This document shows, piece by piece, positions 20,164-30,891 of a stretch of 64,000 nt of DNA. How positions within the stretch are numbered: position 1 is the stretch's first letter; each line of letters starts with the position of its first letter. The position numbers were made by a program, and so were the translations under genes. Under the pieces are notes generated by a model that did no database searches, was not told the DNA's origin, and worked only from the letters and a program-made list of their open reading frames with translations. Where the stretch lies: assembly GCA_013115145.1 (NCBI GenBank), contig JAAPAO010000017.1, forward strand, positions 62,001 through 126,000, given 5' to 3'. This stretch comes from Perkinsus chesapeaki. Taxonomy: Eukaryota; Perkinsozoa; Perkinsida; Perkinsidae.

Positions 20164-23100
20164 TCAGCCTAATAGAACGAAGGAATCAACCTCCGTGTAG
20201 AAGGCATCGTCAGCGATGATGGACCAGTCTGAGAGAAAGCTCTACTGTCGAGAAGTGACAGGCTTCCTTACCATCATCGAACTCTGACTCATCTGTACCC
20301 CAATCCGAATCCTCGAAATCTAGCTCATCATCTGGCTCACGGAGAGGCATGGGGATGGCCAACTTTCGGGGCTGAGATAAAAGGAAAAAATGGTATGAGT
20401 AATGTCTTGATAAGGTATACCTCGTAGATCTGAAGGTCAGTGCAGTAGGGTCTTGGGAGGGTTATAACAGCATCTTTACTCATAACTGGACGCTCGGTGA
20501 TGATCTAAAGAATACCTCACAATCGCCACGGTTAACAAGCCTACCTTGGTAAGGCAATTAGAGCCGACATCTCTCATAGTCGGAGAACCTACCAGGAAAT
20601 CACACGAATTCATCCATCGGTGCTGCAAGTTACCCTGGTGTTGTTCTTCTATGTCCCGATGGCGAACCTCAGGAGTCCAGACTTGCGAGGGACGAGAGCA
20701 GCCCTGGTGAAATGTTATTGTCATCTAACGCCAGTTGCCGCCTTACTTGATAAAGCTGTATGGTAGTGCAAGTCTGTGCAGCGTCGAGACGTTCGTCCCA
20801 ATCGGCCATAGCCTTCCGTTCCCGAGTCGCTTCCATCTCCGAGAGCCACGCAGTCTGAAGCACGACAACTGCAGGGCAGTGACAAGGTACGGTCTACCAT
20901 GGCCTCAAGCAGCTCTTTGCGCCGTCGCTGCGCCTCGAAATTACCTGCGGAACTCACTTGGTAACCAGAAATGCATCGCTACCTCGACCAACCTTGGTTT
21001 CCTGCTGACTTTTCTATCTGGATCCGATTCAGCACCGGGGTCTGTCTAAGGGGCTCCTGAGCAATAACCTCTCACAGGCAAGCCTGGGCACGGCTCACCC
21101 TAGCCATCGAGGAGCAGGAAGCGGAAGAAGATCCGTACTCGGAGACTTCGGTGAGGCACTCAAGGCTGGTGTCCGGGTCATCGGGGTCGGTAGAAGCATC
21201 GAGGAAGATAGACTCATCCGATTCCAACGATAACTCGGAGACTATCTCATCGTCAAGCGTGAGTATTCTAGCCTCAGAGGAGCCCTCGACAGTAGAGGAG
21301 CACTCTGAGGTCAAGCCGCTCTCCCAAACCTCGAACGGAGGGGCGGCGTCTGAGATGGCAGCAGGCGGCTCCTCGGCAGATAGGAGATAGTCCGAAGTAG
21401 GCCAGCCGCCAATTGGTACCGGCGGAGCCTGAAAAAATATCTTCAGTAAAGGTGACGCATGGTGTGGTACATTATAGGGAACCAGCTCCACACAAGGCAC
21501 CCCTGAAGGGACATCTTCTACAGAGCTGCTGCTGCTGCTGTCCGGTAGCTGCTGACATGAGAACCTTAGCTGAGAGGCTGAGGGATGAAGGTGATCTCAC
21601 CAATGGACGTCGTAGATCCTGAATCTCATCAGCCAGAGAGATGTAAGGGATGCCTGAGTCGTCTGTCTTAACTAGTTGCATAATCTCTAGCATGCTCCTT
21701 ACCAGTCATGGTGTCCTCATAGTCGAAGTATCGAGGCTGATCTCCTACCTCTTGCAGCCAAACCTCCTGACAGCTGACCGGTTAGCGACAAAGGTTCAAA
21801 GTCACATTCCCCAGCGTACCTGATATCGCCTCAGCTCTGCCTCTGTGATGCGGGGCTCCCAGTCGTCCGCGGTCCATGAGACCTGTTATAGGCAGCAGCT
21901 GCGACGATGGTCAAGGCCAGGTGTCTCACATTAGACACTGCGGATGATGCTTCTGTTGTCTTTTGCCTTTTCGTGACGTTGGAGTTAGGAATATCATCAT
22001 CTTCATCGTCATCTTAACAAAAGGTTCCAAGAATCTTTCGGGTGCGTCACTGACGCGCTTACCTCCATTCTCCACCGCTTCCTCGATCCTTCTCTTGAAA
22101 ATGGTAGGGCTTTTGCTGACAACGATCTGACAAGAACAGTACGACTATGTCGTCGGCCGTAGACATGCCTCATCCTCAGCCAGGTCGAAGGCCTCCATGC
22201 AGGTGAGGAGGTCCCTGAGGCTCAGCATGATACTGTAGACGGGATTGATGGCCCATCTCATCGACTCGGAGGCGGATATCTGAAAACGAAGGGGGTGTCG
22301 GAAAGGGGCAGGCCAGGAAGTAAGTGACCAGTTTGTGGACAGAAGTGAAGTTGAAACCAGAAGTTCTATGACTGAGTGGTGACAGAACTTCTGAAAAGGA
22401 TAAGGTCTAGCAGCAGGACAGAGGCCTTGGTGGCTTACGGAGCTCGACGCCGACCTCAGGGCTAGCAATGGTGGCCGCGTGATGACTACCCACGGAACAG
22501 AAGAGCTGAGGAGGGCGTAGATAGGGGGTATATAGGGGATCCTTACTGGAAGAAGAGGCTCATCGAGTCGAGGAAGAGGAGGAGATCTGCGTAGTGATGA
22601 TGGTAGGCTGAGTGGTGCCTCAATTGGCATCTACATAGGGACACTAGGATACTATAGAGGGTCGGTGGCGAGCCTTACCTGATACTGGCATAGAGGAGGT
22701 CTAGGGAACCACATTTCGATGGTATCTTGAGTAGCGAGGGACGTCTCCTTCCTGAACGGGCGTCTGGATGATGGGACTAGCAGTTCTGTGGCACATACTT
22801 ATCTTCTAGCTGCCTCTTAGGGGAGGCCTCAAACAAGCCGATCAGGTCGACGCTGATTTGTAAGCATTCAACCACTTCTATAAAGCAGCAGCTCACCTTG
22901 TAGCTGCTTGGCGAGTAGCATCCAGCATCTTGACAGCAGGCTCGGCAGATTGCCACCTTAATGGTGTCCAGAATTCCTCCATGTCGAAAGTAGGCAATGC
23001 GACTGGTGATGAATAATCCTCCTGAGGAATCTAGTGACGTTAGTTGGATGGAGCATGCTTCTACCTTGGATTCGTCTTGCTCTTTAGGACTATCTTTCAG

Positions 23101-23272
23101 AGGTATGGGAACCTTGGGGCGAGGGTAAGCCCTGAGATCTTTTATAGTCTCTGAAAGATATGTTTGAGGTCGGAAAGAAGCTACGTTGAAACTTACCTTC
23201 AAGAAGTTTGATGCAACCAGTGAGAGTCTCATGGTCAGGCAGATCGAAGTCTATAGAGTAGACTCTCGACAT
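20164..23272 (-). CDS. Multi-exon hypothetical protein, acidic C-terminal half
   Basis: The start is taken as ATG 23272 (MSRVYSIDFDLPDHETL); several exons follow across introns of about 38-55 nt, for instance GTAAGT..TTTCAG after CIKLLE and GTAGAA..CCTCAG after EQDESK. Readable blocks include FWTPLRWQSAEPAVKMLDA, VDLIGLFEASPKRQLED, SWTADDWEPRITEAELRRYQ, EVWLQEVGDQPRYFDYEDTM, a long Ser/Asp/Glu-rich exon (21072-21490) and a coiled-coil-like stretch (EMEATRERKAMADWDERLDA). The end reads EFDDDWSIIADDAFYTEVDSF with a stop at 20166-20164. I do not recognise a family. The middle exons (about 21500-22150 and 22400-22560) are not fully resolved, so this could also be two genes. Confidence 0.5.
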
Positions 23273-24073
23273 GGTTATCGACAAACTAATAACAACGTCT
23301 GAGAAGGGCAACTGCTAACAGCAAGATACCCCTGCATAGCAGTTCTCGTAACAAATGGCCTCGAATGGGTGGTAGTCAACATAAGACAGTTAGAAGCCTA
23401 CTGGGGGCTTTCAAGGTTGCTATGAGATCACCAGTACCAAACAAGGAGAACAATAATTCTCTACCGGAGCGTTTGGAAACTCCTCAGCGCACGAAAAGGT
23501 TTTTATTGAAGACGTGATCAGCTTGGAGATGCCGTGGGATGTGTAAAGCAAGTAATCCAACATAACCGCATCCCCCTAGCAGGGCTTCAAACAGTTCTGA
23601 AGGCTTAGGGACAAGTTTCCCCGTTCTCGAGACGACGTTCTGGAAAATAATCGGATCTTGCGCTGTCGTGCAACTTGCAGGAAACAACAATTTCGATTGT
23701 ACCGATGGGAGAGTCATGGGTGGGCTGGAGCTCAAAATGACAACCAAAAAGAGCCGGTTTCGTTGTGGGGATGTAGATGTTACTCGGAGCAAGGGTAGCG
23801 AATCGACCTGTGTCGAATCTTTCCTCGAAGTTCGTCAGTGTAGGCCTTTACGGTGCTTAGCCTATCGACGCTAGTTATATCGATACTTACAGCTTACATG
23901 TATTGTGAATTTCACAATGTGAACCATTATTGGGGATACCTTAGGGGTGATTTGGCGGAAATATGGTATTATTAAATTCAGCACTAGAGGAACGGAGGCA
24001 ATGTTGCGCCACGCTAGATATGTCGTTAAAAAGAGTTGTCGAGTATCTTACAGTAGTTGAGCTCAGCTTAAAG
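23273..24073. other. Divergent intergenic region, no gene seen
   Basis: Between two divergently transcribed genes, so it should contain both promoters. Short frames at 23484-23792 (-) and 23668-23874 (+) overlap each other and lack coding character. Confidence 0.35.
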
Positions 24074-25338
24074 ATGCGTTTCAGCAAAAGGCTCGCTTTG
24101 GCGATGCAAGAGGGGACCTTGCCCTACCTCTCTCAGAAGACAATAAAGCATCATTTAGTAGGCCTAGAGAAGCTGTCCAAGACCTATTCTAAACAAAATG
24201 TAAGGCGGGGGATGATAGTAATATAATTGTTATTAATAGGAAGTTATGGAAGAGGAGCCTATGGCCTCCTTGATATTTGTTAACACTGAGAGAGCTAGGT
24301 AATAGAGGAAAATACGGTATGGCTTGTATAGGTAGGTGTGGTAGGTATGGTATACCTCAGAGGGATGTTCTTTTAACTGTTGAGGAAATACGGTATCAAG
24401 ATGGTGAGATGTTTAGTGTTATTGACCGAGATATTGAATGTATTATGGGAGCTATAGAGGAGCTAGAGATGGGACTTATGCACGAGGTAATACACAGTGT
24501 GGGCGCTATTTTACGGTTTTTCTATCAGATTATGCAGTGGATATCCAATGCCAATGAAGGGGGGCTCATCCTAACAGAACGACAAGTGGAATGTGCTCCT
24601 CAGAAAAGTGGTCAGAAGCTAGCTCGGGCACTGGTAGTGGTAGATCTGGTTGTATTAGGTTGTGTGCTAGTTCCTCGTATTAGGTTGCTCATCACGTGAA
24701 ATGCCTTGGTACCGAGGCCGCTTGCTCCTGGGTCGAGTCCTATATCCGAAGCTACTGCCACTTCCATGATAACCTTACGAAGCTTATGGACTATGTCGAT
24801 GTTAACCTAGCGGGCTTTAGGAAGCTGCTGAAGAGGCATGACAAGAATATCCCCAAGCTGTTCCACGCAAGGCAGACTCCTTTCCTAGGGTAAGGGCAGG
24901 AGGAGGAGGGTGGGGTGATGGGTTGATTAGGTTCCAGTCGATTGTCACCAGGGTCACCATGAAGCTCTTTGTGGTGTCGGTGAAGGTGCATACCTTGCTT
25001 AAACAAGCTATCGACGAGATCGACCTCCAGTCACAAAGTACAGGCCCGTCGTCTGAGGTGGAGGCCCTCAGAGTTTTATTGGGTAAGCTATCACAGACGG
25101 CTCTTAGCTTCATGTGGCGGTTTCAGGGCCAGCACCGGTCCTAGGTGCAGAGACTGCTATGGTGGCCCATATAAGGTTTCCGAATCTCTTTGAGCCGGAA
25201 GTATCTGGATCAGACCCACAGCAACCTCAATACGAGCTGAGGGTGTGCAGTAGAGACTCGACCCCGGCAGCAGGACAGGAGACGTCGCATCATCATCGAC
25301 ATCACCAAGGTCATGCCCCCGCCGAGGCCTACAACTGA
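24074..25338 (+). CDS. SPX-domain protein
   Basis: The start MRFSKRLALAMQEG has the shape of an SPX N-terminus (M-K/R-F-x-K-x-L). Further exons give a helical block (EIRYQDGEMFSVIDRDIE) and the SPX core YCHFHDNLTKLMDYVDVNLAGFRKLLKRHDK, i.e. N-x-x-G-F-R-K-x-L-K-x-H-D-K. After that a helix pair (LLKQAIDEIDLQSQ) and a short C-terminal tail rich in His and Gln (ETSHHHRHHQGHAP) follow, with a stop at 25336-25338. SPX domains bind inositol pyrophosphates through basic residues and report phosphate status. Here no EXS, VTC or transporter part is attached, so it looks like a stand-alone SPX regulator. Junctions between 24226 and 24720 are not settled. Confidence 0.7.
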
Positions 25339-25622
25339 GAATCGTGGCGCGCAAGATGTTGATTATTATTGCTGCTGTTAAAGAGTAGTGCATGTTTTGG
25401 CCGTCTAGTAAGCGTGTAAGCTCTTTCGGGTACGCTACTACTACAGGCCGTTGTTGTTGCTGATGCTGCTCCTCCGGGGCAGGCCATGACCTGCTGCTCG
25501 GGGCTGGGCCTTAGGAACGTAGCATAGATTCCGCACACTGCGGCGGATGGAGGCGTCAGTTGTGGTGTTGTTGAGTTCATCGGGTGATTGATTTTATCGG
25601 CAGTTTAATCTTCTTCACCAGC

Positions 25623-27082
25623 ATGACCACTACTACTGAAGACAGCACTGCCCCGGCTAAGGTGACTATTGAGGAGACCGCCAAGGTCACCGTTGAGGAG
25701 GGCACTCCTAAGGTGGACCTACCTGAGGGGGCCACTAAGCCACAGTCTGAGCCTATCGAGGATGATGGCAAAGACCACACTCCCACTGAAGACATGAACC
25801 GCCTCGTTCACTTTAATGCTTTGGAGCCTTCTCATGTTGGCACCATTAAGGACGTGTCAGCTGCTAACAAGCTGATTCAGAGGAAGTACGCTCCCAAGGA
25901 CTTCCATTGGTCCAAGTCCGCTGAGATTCACAGGATTAGGAGGAAGCAGATCATTGAAGCGTAGACGCATTCACCGTCTCCATTTACGTAGCTCCTCTCC
26001 TCTTCAGCCATCCGGAGATCCTCAAGGTCCAAGGTGCTGATAACAAGGGTGCCATCTTTGCCACTTGCACTGTGCTCATCCAGTTCATCATGTGCGTGGT
26101 GGTCCGTAACTGGTCCTGGCCATCGGTTATCTTCGCTACCTGGGTAAGGTGGTGATGGTGATGTTGTAGTTAGCTTCATCACTTTTCTTCTTGATCAGCT
26201 TGTATCCGGCTTTATGGAGCATTCTATTGTTATGGGTGGTCACGAGCTGTCGCACGATATGTTCTTCAAGACCAGAATCTACAACAGGATATTTTCGTAA
26301 GTCATCACAGTACTTCCGTTTCGCGTCGTGTATTGCATATATGTGATCTACTCAACCTCATAAATATCTTTATTGTATCATCATTGTCAGGCTCTTCCTT
26401 AATCTCCCCGTTGGTGTTGCTATGATGGCCACCTTCAGAAGGTATCATCTTGATCACCATACATCTCAAGGTGTCCCCGGTGTCGATGTCGATCTGCCCA
26501 CCAGACTCGAGGCTAACTTGTTCCAGCATAAGTTCGGCAAGTTCTTCTGGGCTCTCAATCAGCCATTCTTCTATTCGTTGAGGCCCCTCTTTGTGCACCC
26601 CCTCCCCATGAACTTCTACGAGCTTGTCAACTGGTTGGTCCAGATCCCTTTTGATATCATCGTAGTCAAGTACCTCGGATGGAAGTCCTTTTTCTACCTT
26701 ATCGGTGGTCTCTTCATGGGCTTGAGCATTTTCAACCCCATCTCTGGTCACTTCATCGCCGAGCATTATGAGTTTGTGTACGGCCAGGAGACCTACAGCT
26801 ACTACGGTCCTGCCAACTGGATTGTCTACAACGTTGGGTAAGTGCTACGCTCCGCCTATCCTTCCATCTTTTACTTTCAGTCTTCATAATGAGCATCATG
26901 ACTTCCCTAACGTGGCTGGCTTCAATTTGTGGAAGGTGAAGGCTATTGCTCCCGAATGGTAAGAGGAAGCTTGCTTGTAATTACTGTCATTATATCGTTG
27001 CTATAGGTATGATATGCCCAGCTACACCTCCTGGTCCAAGGTCCTTTATCAGTTCATCACGGGCGAGAATCTTAATTTGTAG
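25623..27082 (+). CDS. DES1: Sphingolipid delta-4 desaturase, copy A
   Basis: Introduces the 4,5 double bond of ceramide in the endoplasmic reticulum. Six exons (25623-25960, 26008-26143, 26199-26296, 26391-26837, 26881-26958, 27007-27082) give 1173 nt, 390 residues. The three histidine boxes of membrane desaturases are intact: HELSHD, HLDHH and HNEHHDFP. Family motifs include the N-terminal NRLVHFN and APKDFHWSKS, then [15 protein letters not shown]-type [12 protein letters not shown], and the end YDMPSYTSWSKVLYQF. Hydrophobic stretches flank the first box and follow the second. The N-terminus has an extra acidic Thr/Glu/Pro-rich 60 residues compared with animal enzymes. Introns are 43-94 nt. 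A second gene of the same type lies 3.8 kb downstream on the same strand. Confidence 0.94.
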
Positions 27083-27409
27083 GCCACGACTCCACCAGGC
27101 TCCTTCTTCCCTTCACCTTCTTCTGTTGTTAGGTACTGCCGTGTTATGCGTAAGCATGCATAAATCGGTTTGTTGAGTGTTGACTGTTGTTGTAACTGAA
27201 GACAGCTGCTACAGCTTTGTTCATTTTCCCGTGGTTGATTCTGTATAGCCCTATTCTACAGGGCAAATGCTAATTATTGTTCCTTATGACGTGTGCTGCC
27301 GTAATTAAGGCAGTCTACCATTTATACCTCATAATAATAATAATACTACTAACAGTGTATCTTTTTCGAAGAGCTTATGAGGAATATTAATAATGTGTTG
27401 AGTTAGTAA
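27083..27409. other. Intergenic, 3' flanks
   Basis: AT-rich sequence between the desaturase stop and the stop of the small minus-strand frame, with an (ATA/ATT)-like run near 27330. No gene seen. Confidence 0.35.
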
Positions 27410-27682
27410 TCAACAACTGGGAAGGGGGAGTGAGGCAGCACTCATCGGCGTTGGGGAGAGAGGCTCATCAACAGCCGAACGTGGCATTTTGCAGCTGCTG
27501 TTGATGATTGAAATCAGGTCTGAAATTGCAAAATCAGAGTCTAGTCCTAAACATCTAAGCTTTGACAACAAGCGCAATAGGTAGTCGATAGTCTCCTCCC
27601 TCTCCCGCCGCTCCCGCTCTCTGTAACTGTCTAGATTCACGGCTGTATCCGGCTCCTCATGTTGCAGTGTGTTATTGGTCAT
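27410..27682 (-). CDS. Small hypothetical protein
   Basis: A 90-residue frame starting MTNNTLQHEEPDTA. It has a highly charged helix (SYRERERREREETIDYLLRLL) running into an amphipathic segment (DFAISDLISIINS) and a Pro/Ser tail. Coding is suggested by the coherent amphipathic pattern, not by homology, and there is no other frame competing on either strand. The start codon lies about 110 nt from the divergent gene at 27774. Confidence 0.45.
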   Translation of the reverse strand: MTNNTLQHEEPDTAVNLDSYRERERREREETIDYLLRLLSKLRCLGLDSDFAISDLISIINSSCKMPRSAVDEPLSPTPMSAASLPLPSC

Positions 27683-27773
27683 CGCACAGTATAGTGAGAG
27701 GAGGTGGTTGAATATGTTCTACTATGTTAACCTACAGTAAAGAGTTTAACATCGTTTTACCTCTGGTTTACGA

Positions 27774-28998
27774 ATGCCTATTACTGCTCCCCACCTCACG
27801 TCCCTACAAATGAGGATTCTGAAGAATCTATCCCATAACAACTTGCCAGAGGATCTGGAGTATACCATTTACACCTACATAACACCCTCGACTAGGCCTA
27901 CAAGGTGCGACCCAAGAGCATCATATCAATTACCGTTGAAGTTTGAGCCCGTCGCATCCTCGGTCATATTTGATCCCACTGGCCGGTTGATGGGTTCTTG
28001 GGAGGGTGATGATGACAAAAAGTTATCGTGTATCGGTCCTGGCTCTAAGAGAGCTTATGGTCCCTTCGGCCGCTCACGTGGTCAGACGAGTGAACTATCT
28101 ATAGCCATAGAAGGTGATATCTTGCTTTCTGTTTTAATGGGCGATGATCACCTCTATTGCGTGGGTCACGAGTCACAAACATTCTTCATCACTGGAACCG
28201 TAAAGCCGCCGACGGCAGCTGGGTTGAGGTGAAATCGTTTGAGTTTCCCAAGACAGTGAGATAAAGCCCGCTGGTGGGCATCTATTTGTATTGTTGGAGG
28301 ACCCCTATGATTTACACATGATGACGGCCAATGACGGCCTCGACCGCTTCGAATTCGTCACTCAACTGTCATGTTCCAGTCCAGATGATCTATTTTCGGA
28401 ATACACGGATGAGGAGTTTGTGAACTTCATGGTCGAGCATGATGAGGAGTACGATGAGATCTTCCTTGATGCTATTGTCCATGACAATCATGTAACCCAT
28501 ATCCTCTTCGCTAAGGCCGATCGTCATCTCTGCGTCTGGCGTCCTGGCGTGGGTGTATACCAGACCCGTGTGCCGAACATCTGCATTTGTAGATTCGTGC
28601 CTGGTACCAACGGGAAAGTAGTGGCTGGTGTCTTTGGCCATGATAGGAAGCCCCGTGGGTTTAACATATTTAATATCTATGATGGTAAGGTGCCCGGGCG
28701 CTCATTATCAGTTGAAAAACGGTTAAGGGTGGTCTCGCTCGTCATCATGCCTGATTGGCGTGTGTCTCTGGTTACTTATAACGACTGGGCACCTCAAGGA
28801 GCTAGAGGCGTCGCTAAGGTATTCCAGCTATCTAAAGGGACGGGCTCGTTTTACGATCATGGGTTCAACTCCCACTTACATCATTATGATGACTGTTATA
28901 ATGAGGGTTATGATTCCGATGGTGAGAGAGAGCTATTGGGCCTCAATGACAGGTACAGCAGTGATGGTTATGAGGATTACTACGACAACGACTGGTAA
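27774..28998 (+). pseudogene. Member A of a local unknown family, two frameshifts
   Basis: Paralogue of the intact gene at 29211-30488. Shared landmarks: the N-terminal LPEDLEYTIYTYI (LPEELEDLIFTFI in B), EIKPAGGHLFVLLED (QVKPASGYVFVLLRE), HLCVWRP, CRFVPGTNGKVVAGVF and IYDGKVPG, then an acidic Tyr-rich tail ending YEDYYDNDW. Between roughly 28165 and 28265 the homologous sequence passes through all three frames: ...HESQTF in the first, ADGSWVEVKSFEFPKTV in the second, EIKPAGG in the third. No GT-AG intron explains these changes. Either the copy is dead or two bases are miscalled. No known domain is recognised; the block HLCVWRP..CRFVPGTNG suggests a beta-rich fold. Confidence 0.65.
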
Positions 28999-29210
28999 AT
29001 AAGGATCATTATTACCTTTAAGTGTTCTCATGGTATCGATCAACTTTAATTATTTCTCATCACGTGACGATGTTGTGTTGTCGATCGAACTCTTACTAGT
29101 ATTAGAATAGTCACCTTCCTCCTCGGAGCTCTCCCATTGCAGTGGACGGGTTAGATATCCCTCGTTGGCAGTGAGATGTGCTCTACGTAGCCCACTATTG
29201 AGTTCAACTA

Positions 29211-30488
29211 ATGCTGAGACGTATCTACGATGCCGTCGCAACCGTTATCAATATGTTGTGGCCGTCGGGTCGCGGACGGCTGGGGGGGAAGCCTTTCAAG
29301 CAGGGAGCTGCTTATATAGCGGCTTTACAACTGACTCTACTGGAGAGCCTTTCTGATAGCTTACCTGAAGAACTGGAGGATTTAATATTCACCTTCATCA
29401 TGCCCATGAGAACACCTTCTTTTTGTGTGAAGAGTAGTCACTGTTTCCTGCCCTATCATTTACGACCTATTCCTTCAAATGATTCAACCGGGCTAAATGC
29501 GCCGCTGGTCTTCGGGGGAGAAATGCCGGAGAACAGAGGTATGGTTTACCATTCTTATCCGGGTAGCATGGTAGCACATGCTGCTCCGGTGACTCCGTTC
29601 ATCTACTCGGAAAATATCTGCTGTATCTCGGATGGACACCTACTCTACTATGATGATTACGTGTACAAGAATACGGTTTGTCGTATCGATATCCTGCAAG
29701 AGACTAGCCCTATCATTCAATTCCGATTCTATGACGAGATACGTCAAGTGAAGCCTGCAAGTGGTTATGTATTCGTGCTTCTTAGAGAGAGCGATGAGCT
29801 GTATATGATAGTGAATGATGATTACACTTATATAACCAGGTTGCCTGAGGTACCTATGTATACACATACTGATGTCTTCTTGGATGCTCTCGTTTACGAT
29901 GGTGAAGTTACCCAAGTCCTTTATAATCCAGATGGTCAACATCTTTGCATCTGGCGACCGTGCTTTGATGAGATATTCCGAGCTAAAGTTCCCGGGCCGT
30001 GCACTTGTAGATTCGTGCCTGGTACCAATGGTACTGTAGTGGCGGGAGTCTTTACCAGAACATGTAATTATGAAGAGCGTCGTTGGTTCAACGCCTTCCA
30101 TATCTACGATGGGTTAGTACCCGCTAAAGGCGTCCCAGTGGGACCTGGAATAGTTGTATCCGTTATCATCTCGCTATCATGTATCTTGTTGGTAAAAGTG
30201 GTTCTATACCAGCGGGAAGTTAAACAAGGACGTGTCGAGACTTATGCTTTCGACTCCCAGTGGCGCTTGCCGCTTGGACCTGATCCTCGCCCGCTCGAGG
30301 AAGATGACGTTGCCGATATATATCCTCCTGGCTTTGAGTTCTATTCAGCTAATCATCCCTATAATCGTTGCTCTATCAAATATAGTGCTGATAGAAAGAT
30401 GATTGAATATATCAAGGAGCCTGACTATTCCAGTTCTCAGTTCGATTCAGATGATGATGATGATGATGAGTGGGCCTACTATGAGTAG
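29211..30488 (+). CDS. Member B of a local unknown family, intronless
   Basis: A single frame of 425 residues. An N-terminal LPEELEDLIFTFIMP segment looks like an F-box-like helix pair, followed by a long beta-rich region with HLCIWRP, CTCRFVPGTNGTVVAGVF and FHIYDGLVPA. One hydrophobic stretch (GIVVSVIISLSCILLVKVVLY) could be a membrane span or a buried strand pair. The C-terminus is acidic (FDSDDDDDDEWAYYE). It lacks introns in a region where neighbours have many, which may mean origin by retrocopying. Both members of the family lie between the two desaturase genes. The function is unknown. Confidence 0.7.
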   Translation: MLRRIYDAVATVINMLWPSGRGRLGGKPFKQGAAYIAALQLTLLESLSDSLPEELEDLIFTFIMPMRTPSFCVKSSHCFLPYHLRPIPSNDSTGLNAPLVFGGEMPENRGMVYHSYPGSMVAHAAPVTPFIYSENICCISDGHLLYYDDYVYKNTVCRIDILQETSPIIQFRFYDEIRQVKPASGYVFVLLRESDELYMIVNDDYTYITRLPEVPMYTHTDVFLDALVYDGEVTQVLYNPDGQHLCIWRPCFDEIFRAKVPGPCTCRFVPGTNGTVVAGVFTRTCNYEERRWFNAFHIYDGLVPAKGVPVGPGIVVSVIISLSCILLVKVVLYQREVKQGRVETYAFDSQWRLPLGPDPRPLEEDDVADIYPPGFEFYSANHPYNRCSIKYSADRKMIEYIKEPDYSSSQFDSDDDDDDEWAYYE

Positions 30489-30891
30489 TGAGAGCTATTG
30501 CGAGGGTTTTATCAATCATTGATGAAGATGTGATTGGGGAAGTCAATCACCAGTACTTGGTATTTACTGGTGATTGGATTTGCCCACCCACCTTTCAGGA
30601 TCTGGTGGAGTCTCTACTTCAATTTCACTTATCATTCTTGAACGTCGTTGAGGGCAGCAGGACCTAACGTCTTACGATAATACGCTCCTATTGCTGTCCT
30701 GAACCTGTGAAGCTCGCGAGTTTGTCACTGGTGGCTTCAACACTAATTGTAATACTTCATTACAAAGTCTCTGAATGTATTCCGATGCCATCTGCGTTGG
30801 GAGCTAGCCCCTCAAGTGTGCATGAGGTTCGTGATGTATCTCACCAGCGGAAGATATGACGAGGATTCGGTAGACTAATTCATCCTTTTTA
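30489..30891. other. Intergenic, upstream of desaturase B
   Basis: No coding frame supported. It contains a short imperfect hairpin (30540-30575: AATCACCAGTA..TACTGGTGATT). Confidence 0.4.
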
